18,337 nucleotides of DNA from JBFEYJ01 sp041562215. GTDB lineage: Bacteria > Pseudomonadota > Gammaproteobacteria > Thiohalomonadales > Thiohalomonadaceae. The stretch covers positions 1 through 18,337 of the forward strand of contig JBFEYJ010000039.1 in the NCBI GenBank assembly GCA_041562215.1. Direction: 5' to 3'. Under the pieces are notes generated by a model. That model saw only the letters and a list, made by a program, of their open reading frames with translations. It ran no database searches and had not been told where the DNA came from. Of this stretch, positions 7,185 to 14,450 are shown one piece after another (positions within the stretch are counted from its first letter, which is position 1; every line of letters begins with the position of its first letter). The translations under genes and the position numbers were made by a program.

Positions 7185-9415
7185 CTGTCACCTCCGGCGG
7201 CCTTGAAGAAACGTAGCCGGTTGGCGTTGCTCACGACGGTGAAAGAGGAGAGGGCCATCGCCGCGCCTGCGAGCATCGGATCAAGGAGTATCCCCAACAG
7301 GGGATAAAGCACACCGGCAGCGACAGGGATGCCAAGACTGTTGTAGATGAAGGCGCCGAACAGGTTCTGTTTGATGTTTCGCACCGTAGCGCGGGAGATC
7401 GCTATGGCGTCTGCCACCCCGTGAAGCGAACCGCGCATCAGGGTGATATCGGCGCTCTCGATCGCCACATCGGTTCCGCTGCCGATGGCGAAACCGACAT
7501 CAGCGCGTGCCAGCGCAGGGGCGTCGTTGATACCATCACCGACCATCGCCACCGTGCGGCCCTGCCCCTGCAGCCGCTCAACGTGCCGATCCTTGTCCTC
7601 GGGCAGCACTTCGGCGATCACCACATCGATGCCCACCTGCCTGGCCACCGCCTCGGCGGTGACCTTATGGTCACCGGTCAACATCACCACGGTCATGCCC
7701 TCTTTATGCAGGCGGGCAATCGCATCACAGGAGTCGGCCTTGATCGGATCGGACACAGCGATCACCGCTGCACCAGCCTCATTCAGGGCCATATAGATGG
7801 GGGTCTTGCCCTCGCCGGCAAGACGCTCGGCCTCGTCCCGGAGATGACCGAGAAACACCCCGTTATCCTCCATTAACTTTAGCGTACCCAGTAATACTGC
7901 CTGACCGCCCATCTCGGCCTTCACTCCGCCGCCGCCAATCGCCTCAAAGCTGCCAAGCTCCAGTCGCGCCAGGCCGCGAGCATCGGCCTCGGCGACAATG
8001 GCCGCGGCCAGTGGATGTTCGGAACCGGCCTCCACCGTAGCAGCGATGGCCAACAGATGATTCTCATCAGCCCCCTCAAAGGGGACAACATCGGTTAGTC
8101 GCGGTCGACCCTCGGTGACTGTGCCGGTCTTGTCCAGCACGATAGTGTCCAGCCGGCCCGCCTGCTGTAGCGCCTCGCCGTTGCGGATCAGGATGCCGTA
8201 CTCTGCCGCCTTGCCCACCCCGACCATAATGGAGATGGGTGTCGCCAGTCCCAGAGCACAGGGACAGGCGATAATCAGCACCGTCATGGTGGCGACGATG
8301 GCGTAACTCACTACCGGCGACGGCCCTAAATTGAACCAAACGAGAAAAGTCAGCACCGAGAGAATCAGGACCGTGGGAACGAACACCGCGGCGACCTTAT
8401 CAACCAGGCGGCCGATGGCCGGTTTGCTCGCCTGGGCGGTTCGCACCATCTCGATAATGCGTGCCAGCACTGTGTCCTTACCGATGCGCTTTGCCTGGTA
8501 GAGGAAAGTCCCGGAGGTATTGATGGTGCCGCCGATGATCTCATCACCCAACCGCTTACCCACCGGCAGCGGCTCGCCACTGATCATCGACTCGTCCACA
8601 TAGGAGTGACCGTCGATGATCACCCCGTCCACCGGGATGCGCTCACCGGGGCGCACCCGCATGGTTTCGTCCAGTCCCACGTCAAGAATCGGGACGTCCT
8701 GCTCCTTTCCATCACGCACCACCCGGGCGGTTTTCGGCTGCAGTCCAACCAGGCGCTTGATCGCCTCGGAGGTCTTGCCACGGGCGCGCATCTCCAGCGC
8801 AGAGCCGAAATTAATAAGCGCGATGATGATCGCCGCTGCCTCGAAATAAGCATGTTGCGCCAAAGTGGGCACGCTGCCGGGAAAAAGGGTGATGGCCATG
8901 GAGTAGACCCAGGCCGAGCCGGTACCCATGGCGATCAGGGTATCCATATTGGCATTGTGGTGGCGGAACTGTTTCCAGGCGCCGATGTAGAAGTGACCGC
9001 CGGCATAGACCATCGCTGCCAGGGTGATCAGTCCGATCAAGAGCCACAGCCCCTGAGCCTCAGCCAACCCCGGCAGCCAGCCGGCCATACCGGCAACCAT
9101 CAGCGGGAAACCGACCACAGCGGCTGCTACAGACTGCTTGAGTAATTTACGGTAATAAACCTGCTCTTTCCGCTCGCGCTCGACCTGCTCGTTCTCAAGA
9201 CTCTTGAGCTCCGCCGCCTCGTAGCCGGCGTCGACAACCGCCTTCACCAGGGTCTCGGTGCTGATATCACCGATAATCTGAGCCGTGTGCTCAGCGAAAT
9301 TGACACTTGCCTGCTCCACTCCGGGGACCGCCTGCAGGGCCTTCTCCACCGCAGCGACGCAACCGGCGCAACTCATGCCACCGATGGACAGGCGTACCTT
9401 CTGTGCTTCCGCCAC
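7181..9415 (-). CDS. copA: Copper-translocating P1B-type ATPase
   Basis: Cu+-exporting P-type ATPase of 744 residues in the inner membrane. One N-terminal heavy-metal-binding domain carries GMSCAGC (Cys16, Cys19). The membrane metal site is the CPC motif at 384-386. The phosphorylated Asp is D428 in DKTGT, the actuator loop is MISGEP near 277-282, the ATP-binding SEHPLA motif has His467, and the hinge is MVGDGINDAP. The start is GTG at 9415 with AGAGGAG upstream. Beside nnrS and an anaerobic respiration block, it may serve copper homeostasis or copper delivery to respiratory enzymes. CcoI/FixI-type function is possible but not shown by sequence. Confidence 0.92.
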   Translation of the reverse strand: MAEAQKVRLSIGGMSCAGCVAAVEKALQAVPGVEQASVNFAEHTAQIIGDISTETLVKAVVDAGYEAAELKSLENEQVERERKEQVYYRKLLKQSVAAAVVGFPLMVAGMAGWLPGLAEAQGLWLLIGLITLAAMVYAGGHFYIGAWKQFRHHNANMDTLIAMGTGSAWVYSMAITLFPGSVPTLAQHAYFEAAAIIIALINFGSALEMRARGKTSEAIKRLVGLQPKTARVVRDGKEQDVPILDVGLDETMRVRPGERIPVDGVIIDGHSYVDESMISGEPLPVGKRLGDEIIGGTINTSGTFLYQAKRIGKDTVLARIIEMVRTAQASKPAIGRLVDKVAAVFVPTVLILSVLTFLVWFNLGPSPVVSYAIVATMTVLIIACPCALGLATPISIMVGVGKAAEYGILIRNGEALQQAGRLDTIVLDKTGTVTEGRPRLTDVVPFEGADENHLLAIAATVEAGSEHPLAAAIVAEADARGLARLELGSFEAIGGGGVKAEMGGQAVLLGTLKLMEDNGVFLGHLRDEAERLAGEGKTPIYMALNEAGAAVIAVSDPIKADSCDAIARLHKEGMTVVMLTGDHKVTAEAVARQVGIDVVIAEVLPEDKDRHVERLQGQGRTVAMVGDGINDAPALARADVGFAIGSGTDVAIESADITLMRGSLHGVADAIAISRATVRNIKQNLFGAFIYNSLGIPVAAGVLYPLLGILLDPMLAGAAMALSSFTVVSNANRLRFFKAAGGDR

Positions 9416-9442
9416 GTAACCGTGCTCCTCTACGTTAGATCA

Positions 9443-9462
9443 GCCAAGGCTAAACGCTTGGC
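9443..9462. repeat. Inverted repeat in the copA leader
   Basis: GCCAAG (9443-9448) and CTTGGC (9457-9462) are perfect 6-bp arms around an 8-base centre, 28-47 bp upstream of the copA GTG. It could be an operator or a short hairpin in the leader. It does not match a CueR-type site that I recognise. Confidence 0.3.
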
Positions 9463-9519
9463 CGACACAATCCAACCATTACCCATAAGACCGGCAGGCT
9501 ACGCAATCATTCCATGGCG

Positions 9520-9561
9520 TTGACCTGGATCAACATCGCACTTCTCTGCCTTTGCCATAAT
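9520..9561 (+). promoter_or_regulatory. FNR/Dnr-type class II promoter of ubiT
   Basis: TTGACCTGGATCAA (9520-9533) matches TTGAT-N4-ATCAA at 9 of 10 fixed positions. CATAAT (9556-9561) is a good -10 and starts 29.5 bp from the box centre. The implied start near 9568 gives a 22-base leader with AGAGGA before the ubiT ATG. The box also lies 111 bp upstream of divergent copA, but no -10 lies at class II distance on that side. Confidence 0.8.
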
Positions 9562-9589
9562 CGACCACTGGCGCAAAAGAGGAACAACC

Positions 9590-10096
9590 ATGAAAGCACC
9601 GCTCAAACCGCTATCTCTGCTGCTTCGCACCCTGCCGAACGCTCTGCACAGTGAACTGCTCAGCCGTCTGCTTAGCCACCTGCTCAGAGGCCAGTACTTG
9701 GCAGAGCAGTTGATCGATCTTGACGGCAAGCGACTTGCCATCAGCATTACTGACACCCGCACCGAGTTGCTGTTTCGCATCGCGGGAAAGCGGATCGTGC
9801 GCCAGTCGCGGGGGAGTTCCGCCCAACCATGGGATGTGCGCATCAGTGGTGCACTTGCTGACTTTTGGCTACTCGCCAGCCGCAAGGAAGATCCTGACAC
9901 CCTGTTCTTCAAGCGCACCCTCACCATCGAGGGTGAGACCGAGGCCGGGCTTTATCTCAAGAACCTGCTCGACGCGCTAGAATTCGACAGCCAGGCGCAT
10001 CTCGAAGATGTCCTGGGCAAACGGCTCGGCAAGACCGTCAACACCCTGCTCCAGCACAGCGGTATCGAGTCGGGGCTGAAACAGCAGTTTAGGTAA
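9590..10096 (+). CDS. ubiT: Anaerobic ubiquinone biosynthesis accessory factor UbiT (SCP2 domain)
   Basis: A 168-residue protein of the UbiT (YhbT) family, with an SCP2 sterol-carrier fold from about residue 30 to 130. Family features include a basic, Leu-rich N-terminus (LLRTLPNALHSELLSRLL), the strand WDVRISGALADFWLLASRKEDPDTLFF, and TIEGETEAGLYLKNLLDALE near the C-terminus. UbiT replaces UbiJ in oxygen-independent ubiquinone synthesis, binding lipid intermediates for the Ubi enzymes. ubiV and ubiU lie just downstream on the other strand, completing the set. ATG at 9590 has AGAGGAAC upstream. An FNR-type class II promoter precedes it, consistent with Fnr control of ubiUV known in E. coli. 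Confidence 0.93.
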   Translation: MKAPLKPLSLLLRTLPNALHSELLSRLLSHLLRGQYLAEQLIDLDGKRLAISITDTRTELLFRIAGKRIVRQSRGSSAQPWDVRISGALADFWLLASRKEDPDTLFFKRTLTIEGETEAGLYLKNLLDALEFDSQAHLEDVLGKRLGKTVNTLLQHSGIESGLKQQFR

Positions 10097-10198
10097 AAAA
10101 AGCGCGTAACTCTGCTTAAAGATCACAAAGAAGTTTATTCACTACAGAGGGACAAAAGCACGGAAAGATATTTCTCCGGATAGACCATCCTGCATCCT

Positions 10199-10213
10199 GG
10201 CGAAAAGATCGCC
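10199..10213. terminator. Weak hairpin between convergent ubiT and ubiV
   Basis: GGCGA (10199-10203) pairs with TCGCC (10209-10213) around a 5-base loop and is followed on the plus strand by TTT. It lies in the 174-bp space between ubiT and ubiV, where a bidirectional terminator is expected. The stem is short and the T-run poor. Nothing else recognisable is in this spacer. Confidence 0.25.
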
Positions 10214-10270
10214 TTTAAAGGATTTGCCCTGCGCCTTTTGCCTCCTCCGTGTGGAAGTTGTTTTAAAAAC

Positions 10271-11188
10271 TCAGGAAGCGGATACCTGGATACCAGTCGC
10301 CTCACCCACCTTAAGCATGCCGGCCTCACCGTACCAGAAGCCATTACAGGAATCACCGGCAGCGATCTTCTCACTTTGGGCAACCGCCTCGGCCAGATCA
10401 ATCTTTCCATCAATGATCTGGCGGAATAATCCCACCATCCGATCCATGAACCGCGACTGCGGCGAGAGCCGGAGAAAGTCCACCCCGAGTCCCTGCATCT
10501 CCGGCAGCGCACCAATTAAATTGCAACTGCCTGCGGACTGGGTCTGGATACCATTCATGGCGAGAAAGGACTCGTCCTCCTGCGAACGGAGCAGCAGACC
10601 GTCGCTGTAATCCAGGCATCGCAACTGGCAATCGTCCTTGGGCAAACCCTCGGCACGGGCAATAAAACAACGTGCAGAGAAGGCCAGAGGGATGCGGCCG
10701 AAGGCGAAGACCTCGGTCTGCATCCCCGCAGGCATCGCTTCCTGCAACACCTTCAAGGTATCTCGCGAGAGTTCCACTGGCATCACCCAGCGCATGGCGC
10801 CCAACTCATGCAGCAGTGACAACGTCTCGTTGTTGTAGACATTAAGATGCGGCCCGGCGACAAAGGGCACCTTTCCGGCCACCGCATGCACCGCCGCCAT
10901 GTCATTGGCTTCGACCAAAAAACGACCGTTTTCCGCGATGTGGTGCATGCGCTTGAGTTCAGACTCGGCCTCGACCAGTGCCAGGGTAGATAGCACGACC
11001 TCCTTGCCCGCCTTGGTGAGCTCCTCGGCAATGACCAGCCAGTCGTCCAGCTTCAGCGCATTGCGCTTTGAACAGACCACCTCGCCAAGATAAACCGTAT
11101 CCACCGGCCACTCAGCTGCCTGGCGATAAAACTCAAAGACCTGCTCACGCGGCCAGAAATAGAGAATAGGTCCGAGAGAAATTTTCAT
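10271..11188 (-). CDS. ubiV: Oxygen-independent ubiquinone hydroxylation protein UbiV (U32 peptidase-like)
   Basis: A 305-residue U32-family protein. With UbiU it forms the [4Fe-4S] complex that hydroxylates ubiquinone precursors without oxygen, with prephenate as oxygen donor in E. coli. All four cluster cysteines are conserved: Cys39, Cys174, Cys187 and Cys191. Their spacing equals E. coli UbiV (39, 180, 193, 197) after a 6-residue shift. The opening ISLGPILYFWPREQV and the NVYNNETLSLLHELGA segment are typical of UbiV. ATG at 11188 has GAGGGGG upstream. It follows ubiU by 160 bp, an unusually wide gap for this pair, filled by a repeat. Conversion to a protease is unlikely, as UbiU/V act in quinone synthesis. 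Confidence 0.95.
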   Translation of the reverse strand: MKISLGPILYFWPREQVFEFYRQAAEWPVDTVYLGEVVCSKRNALKLDDWLVIAEELTKAGKEVVLSTLALVEAESELKRMHHIAENGRFLVEANDMAAVHAVAGKVPFVAGPHLNVYNNETLSLLHELGAMRWVMPVELSRDTLKVLQEAMPAGMQTEVFAFGRIPLAFSARCFIARAEGLPKDDCQLRCLDYSDGLLLRSQEDESFLAMNGIQTQSAGSCNLIGALPEMQGLGVDFLRLSPQSRFMDRMVGLFRQIIDGKIDLAEAVAQSEKIAAGDSCNGFWYGEAGMLKVGEATGIQVSAS

Positions 11189-11217
11189 TGGCTAACCCCC
11201 TCTATCACAAAGGACGG

Positions 11218-11336
11218 GACGCAAAGAACACAAAATAGATAAATATGTTTGTGAGCCCCATTGTTCCGCCGGCTTGGCACGCCATTCACAGCACACACAC
11301 TCTTTGCGTTCTCAACGTCTTTGCGACCTCTGCGTT
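11218..11336. repeat. Degenerate inverted repeat (CGCAAAG family) between ubiU and ubiV
   Basis: One side has CGCAAAG at 11220-11226 within GACGCAAAGAACACAAAA. The other side carries three degenerate tandem units in the opposite orientation: CTTTGCGTT (11302-11310), CTTTGCG (11319-11325) and CTCTGCGTT (11328-11336). The layout looks like a short dispersed element with inverted ends. Sequences of the type AACGCAGAGGCGCAAAG recur between genes in many bacterial genomes (general knowledge, not a search). It accounts for most of the ubiU-ubiV spacer. Confidence 0.55.
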
Positions 11337-11348
11337 GAATGTTTTTGA

Positions 11349-12356
11349 TCATTGCCATTGTCTTTCGAGAGCACCCAGAGTGTGGGTGGAACCTTCGGCC
11401 ACCTTATCGAGTTGCTCGACCCAGTCGCTCCGCGGGGTATAAGACCCGGGGTTAGCCTCGGCCGCATCGAGTGCCTGACGCAGTACGCGAGTGACCTGCC
11501 CGACATAGGCGGGACTGCGCTGGCGCCCCTCCACCTTGATTGCCGAAACCCCAGCGTCGACCAGTTGCGGCAGAATATCGAGCACCGAGAGCGAAGTCGG
11601 ATCTTCAATGGCGTAACTGAGCTTACCGTTGACCAGATAGCGCCCCTTGCACAGTACCGGGTAGCCGGCACTTTCCCGGTCCTTGTAGGTGTCGATCAGG
11701 ACGCCGTTGAGACGCACGTTGCGCCCCGCGGGTGTCTCCTCCCAGCGCACTGACTTGGCCGGAGAACAGGCGCCACAGGTATTGGGCGACTCCCCGGTGA
11801 CGTAAGAGGAGAGATAGCAGCGCCCCTCCACCATTACGCACAAGGAGCCGAAGGCAAACACCTCCACCTCCGCATCGGTATCCTGGATCACCCGCTTGAC
11901 CTGGGAGAGCGAAAGTACCCGCGGCAGCACTACACGCTGGATATTAAACTGTTCACGGTAGAAAGCGATCGCCTCGGCACTGGTGGCCGAGCCCTGCACT
12001 GAGAGATGCAAGCGCAACGCCGGGTGGGTTTTGCTGGCATAGCGCATCAGTCCGGCATCAGCGAGGATCAGCGCATCGACCCCGAGCTCGGCGGCCTTGT
12101 CCACCGCAGAGGTCCACAAGGGCCAGCTCTGCGGCTGTGGATAGGTGTTGAGTGCCAGCAGCACCTTGGCAGCGCGGGCATGAGCGTATTCGATCCCCTG
12201 ACGCGCCGCCCGCTCATCGAAATTCAGCCCGGGGAAATTGCGCGCATTGGTAGCATCGCGAAAGCCCATGTAAACTGCATTAGCACCGTTATCCACCGCT
12301 TGGCGCAGCGCCGGCAGACTCCCCGCAGGACAGACCAGCTCCACCTTTTTTGTCAT
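11349..12356 (-). CDS. ubiU: Oxygen-independent ubiquinone hydroxylation protein UbiU (U32 peptidase-like)
   Basis: A 335-residue U32-family protein and partner of UbiV in oxygen-independent ubiquinone hydroxylation. The four cluster cysteines are Cys173, Cys180, Cys197 and Cys236, each exactly four residues beyond E. coli UbiU (169, 176, 193, 232). Hallmarks include ELVCPAGSLPALRQAVDNGANAVYMG at the N-terminus, FGSLCVMVEGRCYLSSYVTG before the cluster, and IKVEGRQRSPAYV near residue 290. ATG at 12356 has GAGGT 10-14 bases upstream. A weaker FNR-type box lies at 12463-12476. The gene stands between a radical SAM gene and ubiV, all on the minus strand. Confidence 0.96.
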   Translation of the reverse strand: MTKKVELVCPAGSLPALRQAVDNGANAVYMGFRDATNARNFPGLNFDERAARQGIEYAHARAAKVLLALNTYPQPQSWPLWTSAVDKAAELGVDALILADAGLMRYASKTHPALRLHLSVQGSATSAEAIAFYREQFNIQRVVLPRVLSLSQVKRVIQDTDAEVEVFAFGSLCVMVEGRCYLSSYVTGESPNTCGACSPAKSVRWEETPAGRNVRLNGVLIDTYKDRESAGYPVLCKGRYLVNGKLSYAIEDPTSLSVLDILPQLVDAGVSAIKVEGRQRSPAYVGQVTRVLRQALDAAEANPGSYTPRSDWVEQLDKVAEGSTHTLGALERQWQ

Positions 12357-12434
12357 GTTCAGAACCTCGTGAAAAACAGTTAACGCAAAGGTTATTTACG
12401 CTTCAAACAGGCTGGGCTGTTTTGCCCGGTCACC

Positions 12435-12476
12435 ATCTTGCACTGCAAATCAGACGATCCCAATGACCAACGTCAA
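12435..12476 (-). promoter_or_regulatory. Probable FNR/Dnr-type promoter of ubiU
   Basis: On the minus strand TTGACGTTGGTCAT (12463-12476) matches the TTGAY-N4-RTCAA pattern with one mismatch. A poor -10, CAAGAT (12435-12440), starts at the same 29.5-bp distance from the box centre as in the stronger promoters here. The implied leader is about 72 bases. Support is positional more than sequence-based. The rest of the spacer to 12533 shows nothing else recognisable. Confidence 0.5.
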
Positions 12477-12533
12477 TAAATGAACGCGCTTGCCGCCATC
12501 AAGATTCACTTTTTGCGCTTTTTGGGTTCAGCA

Positions 12534-13478
12534 TTATTCTTTTTTCCCGCCAATACTCCCGATACTGAGCTGCCTCCCTTGGCACGACCCGCGGCGCGCC
12601 AGTTCCTGCTCGATACCGTTGAGCACGCGCCATTTCCAGTTACACCAGTCAGGCGCCAGCAGGATCTCCTTGCCGGCAGTACCGGTGAGACGGTGATAGA
12701 GCACTTCAGACGGGGTGCGCTCGATCATATCCGCCACCACACGGATGTAGTCGTGCAACCCCCAAGGGCCATACTCACCGCGACGCCACTGGTTGGCCAG
12801 CATGGTACCCTTGACCACGTGCAGAGGGTGCAGTTTGAGACCGTCGACGCCCTGCTCCAACACCCGCTCCAGGGAGATAAAGTTGTGCATCGCCTCCTCT
12901 CCGGGCAGACCGACGATGAGGTGGGTGCAGACAGGCAACCCACGTTCACGAGCCGCCTGCACCGCTTCACGATATTCGGCAAAGCCGTGACCACGATTGA
13001 CCCTCACCAAGGTATGATCGAAACTCGACTGCAACCCCAGTTCAAGCCATATCTCATGCCCCTGCTCCCGATAATCGGCCAGCAGGTCGAGCACCGCAGA
13101 TGGCACGCAGTCGGGACGGGTACCGATCGAGAGACCAATAACATCCGGTTCTGCCAGTGCGCTGTCGTACAACGCCTTGAGCCGCCCCGGATCCTCGTAG
13201 GTGTTGGTGTAAGCCTGGAAGTAGGCGAGGAATTTTTTTGCTCCGGTGCGCTTGGCCAGTACCTGGCGGCCGGCATCGATCTGCTCAGCCACATCAGGGT
13301 CTTTGCGTGCATTGGGACTAAAGGAGCTGTTGTTGCAGAAGGTACAACCACCAATGCCCTTGCTGCCGTCACGGTTGGGACAGGTGAAACCGGCGTTTAT
13401 GGCGAGTTTGTGCACACGCTCGCCATGGCGGACCAGCAAATGCTGGCCAAAGGTGGTTACATAATCCGACAGCGCCAC
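12534..13478 (-). CDS. TIGR01212 family (YhcC-type) radical SAM protein
   Basis: A radical SAM protein of 314 residues in the YhcC/TIGR01212 family. The opening YVTTFGQHLLVRHGERVHKL is the family signature. The cluster cysteines have the family's atypical spacing: Cys33 in FTCPNRDG, then Cys45-x2-Cys48 in GGCTFCNN. Later motifs are SIGTRPDCVP, LELGLQSSFDHTL, HLIVGLPGE and KLHPLHVVKGT. The substrate is not known to me, so no reaction is assigned. The start is GTG at 13478, at the conserved N-terminus, with GAGGT upstream. It lies upstream of ubiU on the same strand with a 177-bp gap. The 366-codon plus-strand frame across it is a shadow. Confidence 0.92.
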   Translation of the reverse strand: MALSDYVTTFGQHLLVRHGERVHKLAINAGFTCPNRDGSKGIGGCTFCNNSSFSPNARKDPDVAEQIDAGRQVLAKRTGAKKFLAYFQAYTNTYEDPGRLKALYDSALAEPDVIGLSIGTRPDCVPSAVLDLLADYREQGHEIWLELGLQSSFDHTLVRVNRGHGFAEYREAVQAARERGLPVCTHLIVGLPGEEAMHNFISLERVLEQGVDGLKLHPLHVVKGTMLANQWRRGEYGPWGLHDYIRVVADMIERTPSEVLYHRLTGTAGKEILLAPDWCNWKWRVLNGIEQELARRGSCQGRQLSIGSIGGKKE

Positions 13479-13543
13479 CTAATGACGTACCTCACAGGAA
13501 TCGCCTGCATCAACGTAACACCAAACCACCATCGGCAAAGTGC

Positions 13544-13557
13544 ATTTCGTATGAAAT
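13544..13557. promoter_or_regulatory. Perfect palindrome upstream of the YhcC-type gene
   Basis: ATTTCGTATGAAAT is a 14-bp palindrome with 5-bp arms around GTAT-type centre bases CGTATG, 66-79 bp upstream of the GTG at 13478. Its flanks, GTGC before and GTCG after, vaguely recall AT-rich NsrR-like operators but do not match a consensus I can confirm. The remaining spacer 13479-13691 shows no other gene or site. A 68-codon minus-strand frame there has no supporting features. Confidence 0.35.
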
Positions 13558-13691
13558 GTCGTGCAGGAGACTCGCAATAACCTCAATCCTGAATTGTGAG
13601 AATTGACCGCTGCATACCGGTCACTGCGCATTGCACCTTTTCTTGCAGCGCTTTCGAGCCTCTGATATCTGCAATGACTAAACACCGGACT

Positions 13692-14321
13692 TCAGCCTAC
13701 CACGTCCAGTTCACGCCGTCGGAAATCGACACCTATCGACTCGGCAATCTGGCGGCAGGCGGCGATATCCACGCCTTCCAGTCCGTCGATGGCAGTTAGG
13801 GTTACCTCGATCCCCCGCTCATGTGCAAGCCGGGCAAACTCAAGCATGGCGGCGAAGGCGCCGCGCAATTTCGGTTTCGTATGTTCGTTATAGACCGCAG
13901 CGTTCTGAGCATTCATGGAGATGGAAAGGCTATCAACCACTTCGGCCAGTTCGACAGTGACATCCCGACCCTCGCGCAGATTGGCCAGACCGTCGGTATT
14001 CACCCTCACGCGCGCCCCCTGCACCTTAAGCACCCGAGCAATGGCCAGCAGGTCAGCGAGGCGTATGGTCGGCTCGCCCAGACCGCAGAAGACAATTTCC
14101 CTGAATTCCGCCGGATCACCGATAGCCTCCAGCACCTCCTCGACGGTGGGCTCACGATGTAGACGCAGATCGTAGCTCTGCACCTCCCAGCTACGGTTGT
14201 ATTTCGGGCAAAAGCCACAACGTAGGGTACATTGGCTGGTAATGTTCAAATAGCAATTGCCATGGAGGCGATACGCTATAATCGAACGATATGTTTCCTC
14301 TGATGTAGCGGGTGTATCCAT
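13692..14321 (-). CDS. Radical SAM protein, TatD-associated type
   Basis: A small radical SAM protein of 209 residues. The [4Fe-4S] motif is C-x3-C-x2-C at Cys31, Cys35 and Cys38, within YLNITSQCTLRCGFCPKYN. The segments IVFCGLGEPTIRL, VRVNTDGLANL and LSISMNAQNAAVYNEHTKP match the group often linked to TatD-family nucleases. No tatD gene is visible in this window. The function of the group is unknown to me. The ATG at 14321 was preferred since family N-termini are short. An in-frame ATG at 14366 would add 15 residues, and neither has a strong Shine-Dalgarno. The gene diverges from the nitronate monooxygenase gene. Confidence 0.85.
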   Translation of the reverse strand: MDTPATSEETYRSIIAYRLHGNCYLNITSQCTLRCGFCPKYNRSWEVQSYDLRLHREPTVEEVLEAIGDPAEFREIVFCGLGEPTIRLADLLAIARVLKVQGARVRVNTDGLANLREGRDVTVELAEVVDSLSISMNAQNAAVYNEHTKPKLRGAFAAMLEFARLAHERGIEVTLTAIDGLEGVDIAACRQIAESIGVDFRRRELDVVG

Positions 14322-14377
14322 CGAAAATGTCCGTCCAAAGTTCTGTTCATGTCCGAATGTCATCATGTACCAACATA

Positions 14378-14391
14378 ATGATGCGGATCAA
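14378..14391. promoter_or_regulatory. FNR/Dnr-like box between divergent radical SAM and nitronate monooxygenase genes
   Basis: ATGATGCGGATCAA matches the FNR/Dnr pattern at 9 of 10 fixed positions, read on the minus strand as TTGAT-CCGC-ATCAT. Neither direction has a good -10 at class II spacing. A plus-strand TATGAT at 14407-14412 could be the -10 for the nitronate monooxygenase gene but is 7 bp too close. If the site acts on the radical SAM gene, transcription would begin near 14343. Confidence 0.4.
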
Positions 14392-14450
14392 TGGCCAAGC
14401 TTACTGTATGATACTGTCCCTTATGTGTTCCGAATCCTAACAGGTGTTGA

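Noticed and set aside
9485..9533. FNR box at 9520-9533 as activator of divergent copA as well
   Set aside because: No -10 hexamer occurs at class II distance on the copA side, so only the ubiT direction is supported.
12480..13580. Plus-strand open frame of 366 codons
   Set aside because: It lies antisense to the YhcC-type radical SAM gene, whose protein has clear family motifs. The plus-strand product has no recognisable domain.
13479..13685. Minus-strand frame of 68 codons between the two radical SAM genes
   Set aside because: No recognisable domain and an erratic, Cys/Arg-rich composition. It occupies spacer that also holds a palindrome.
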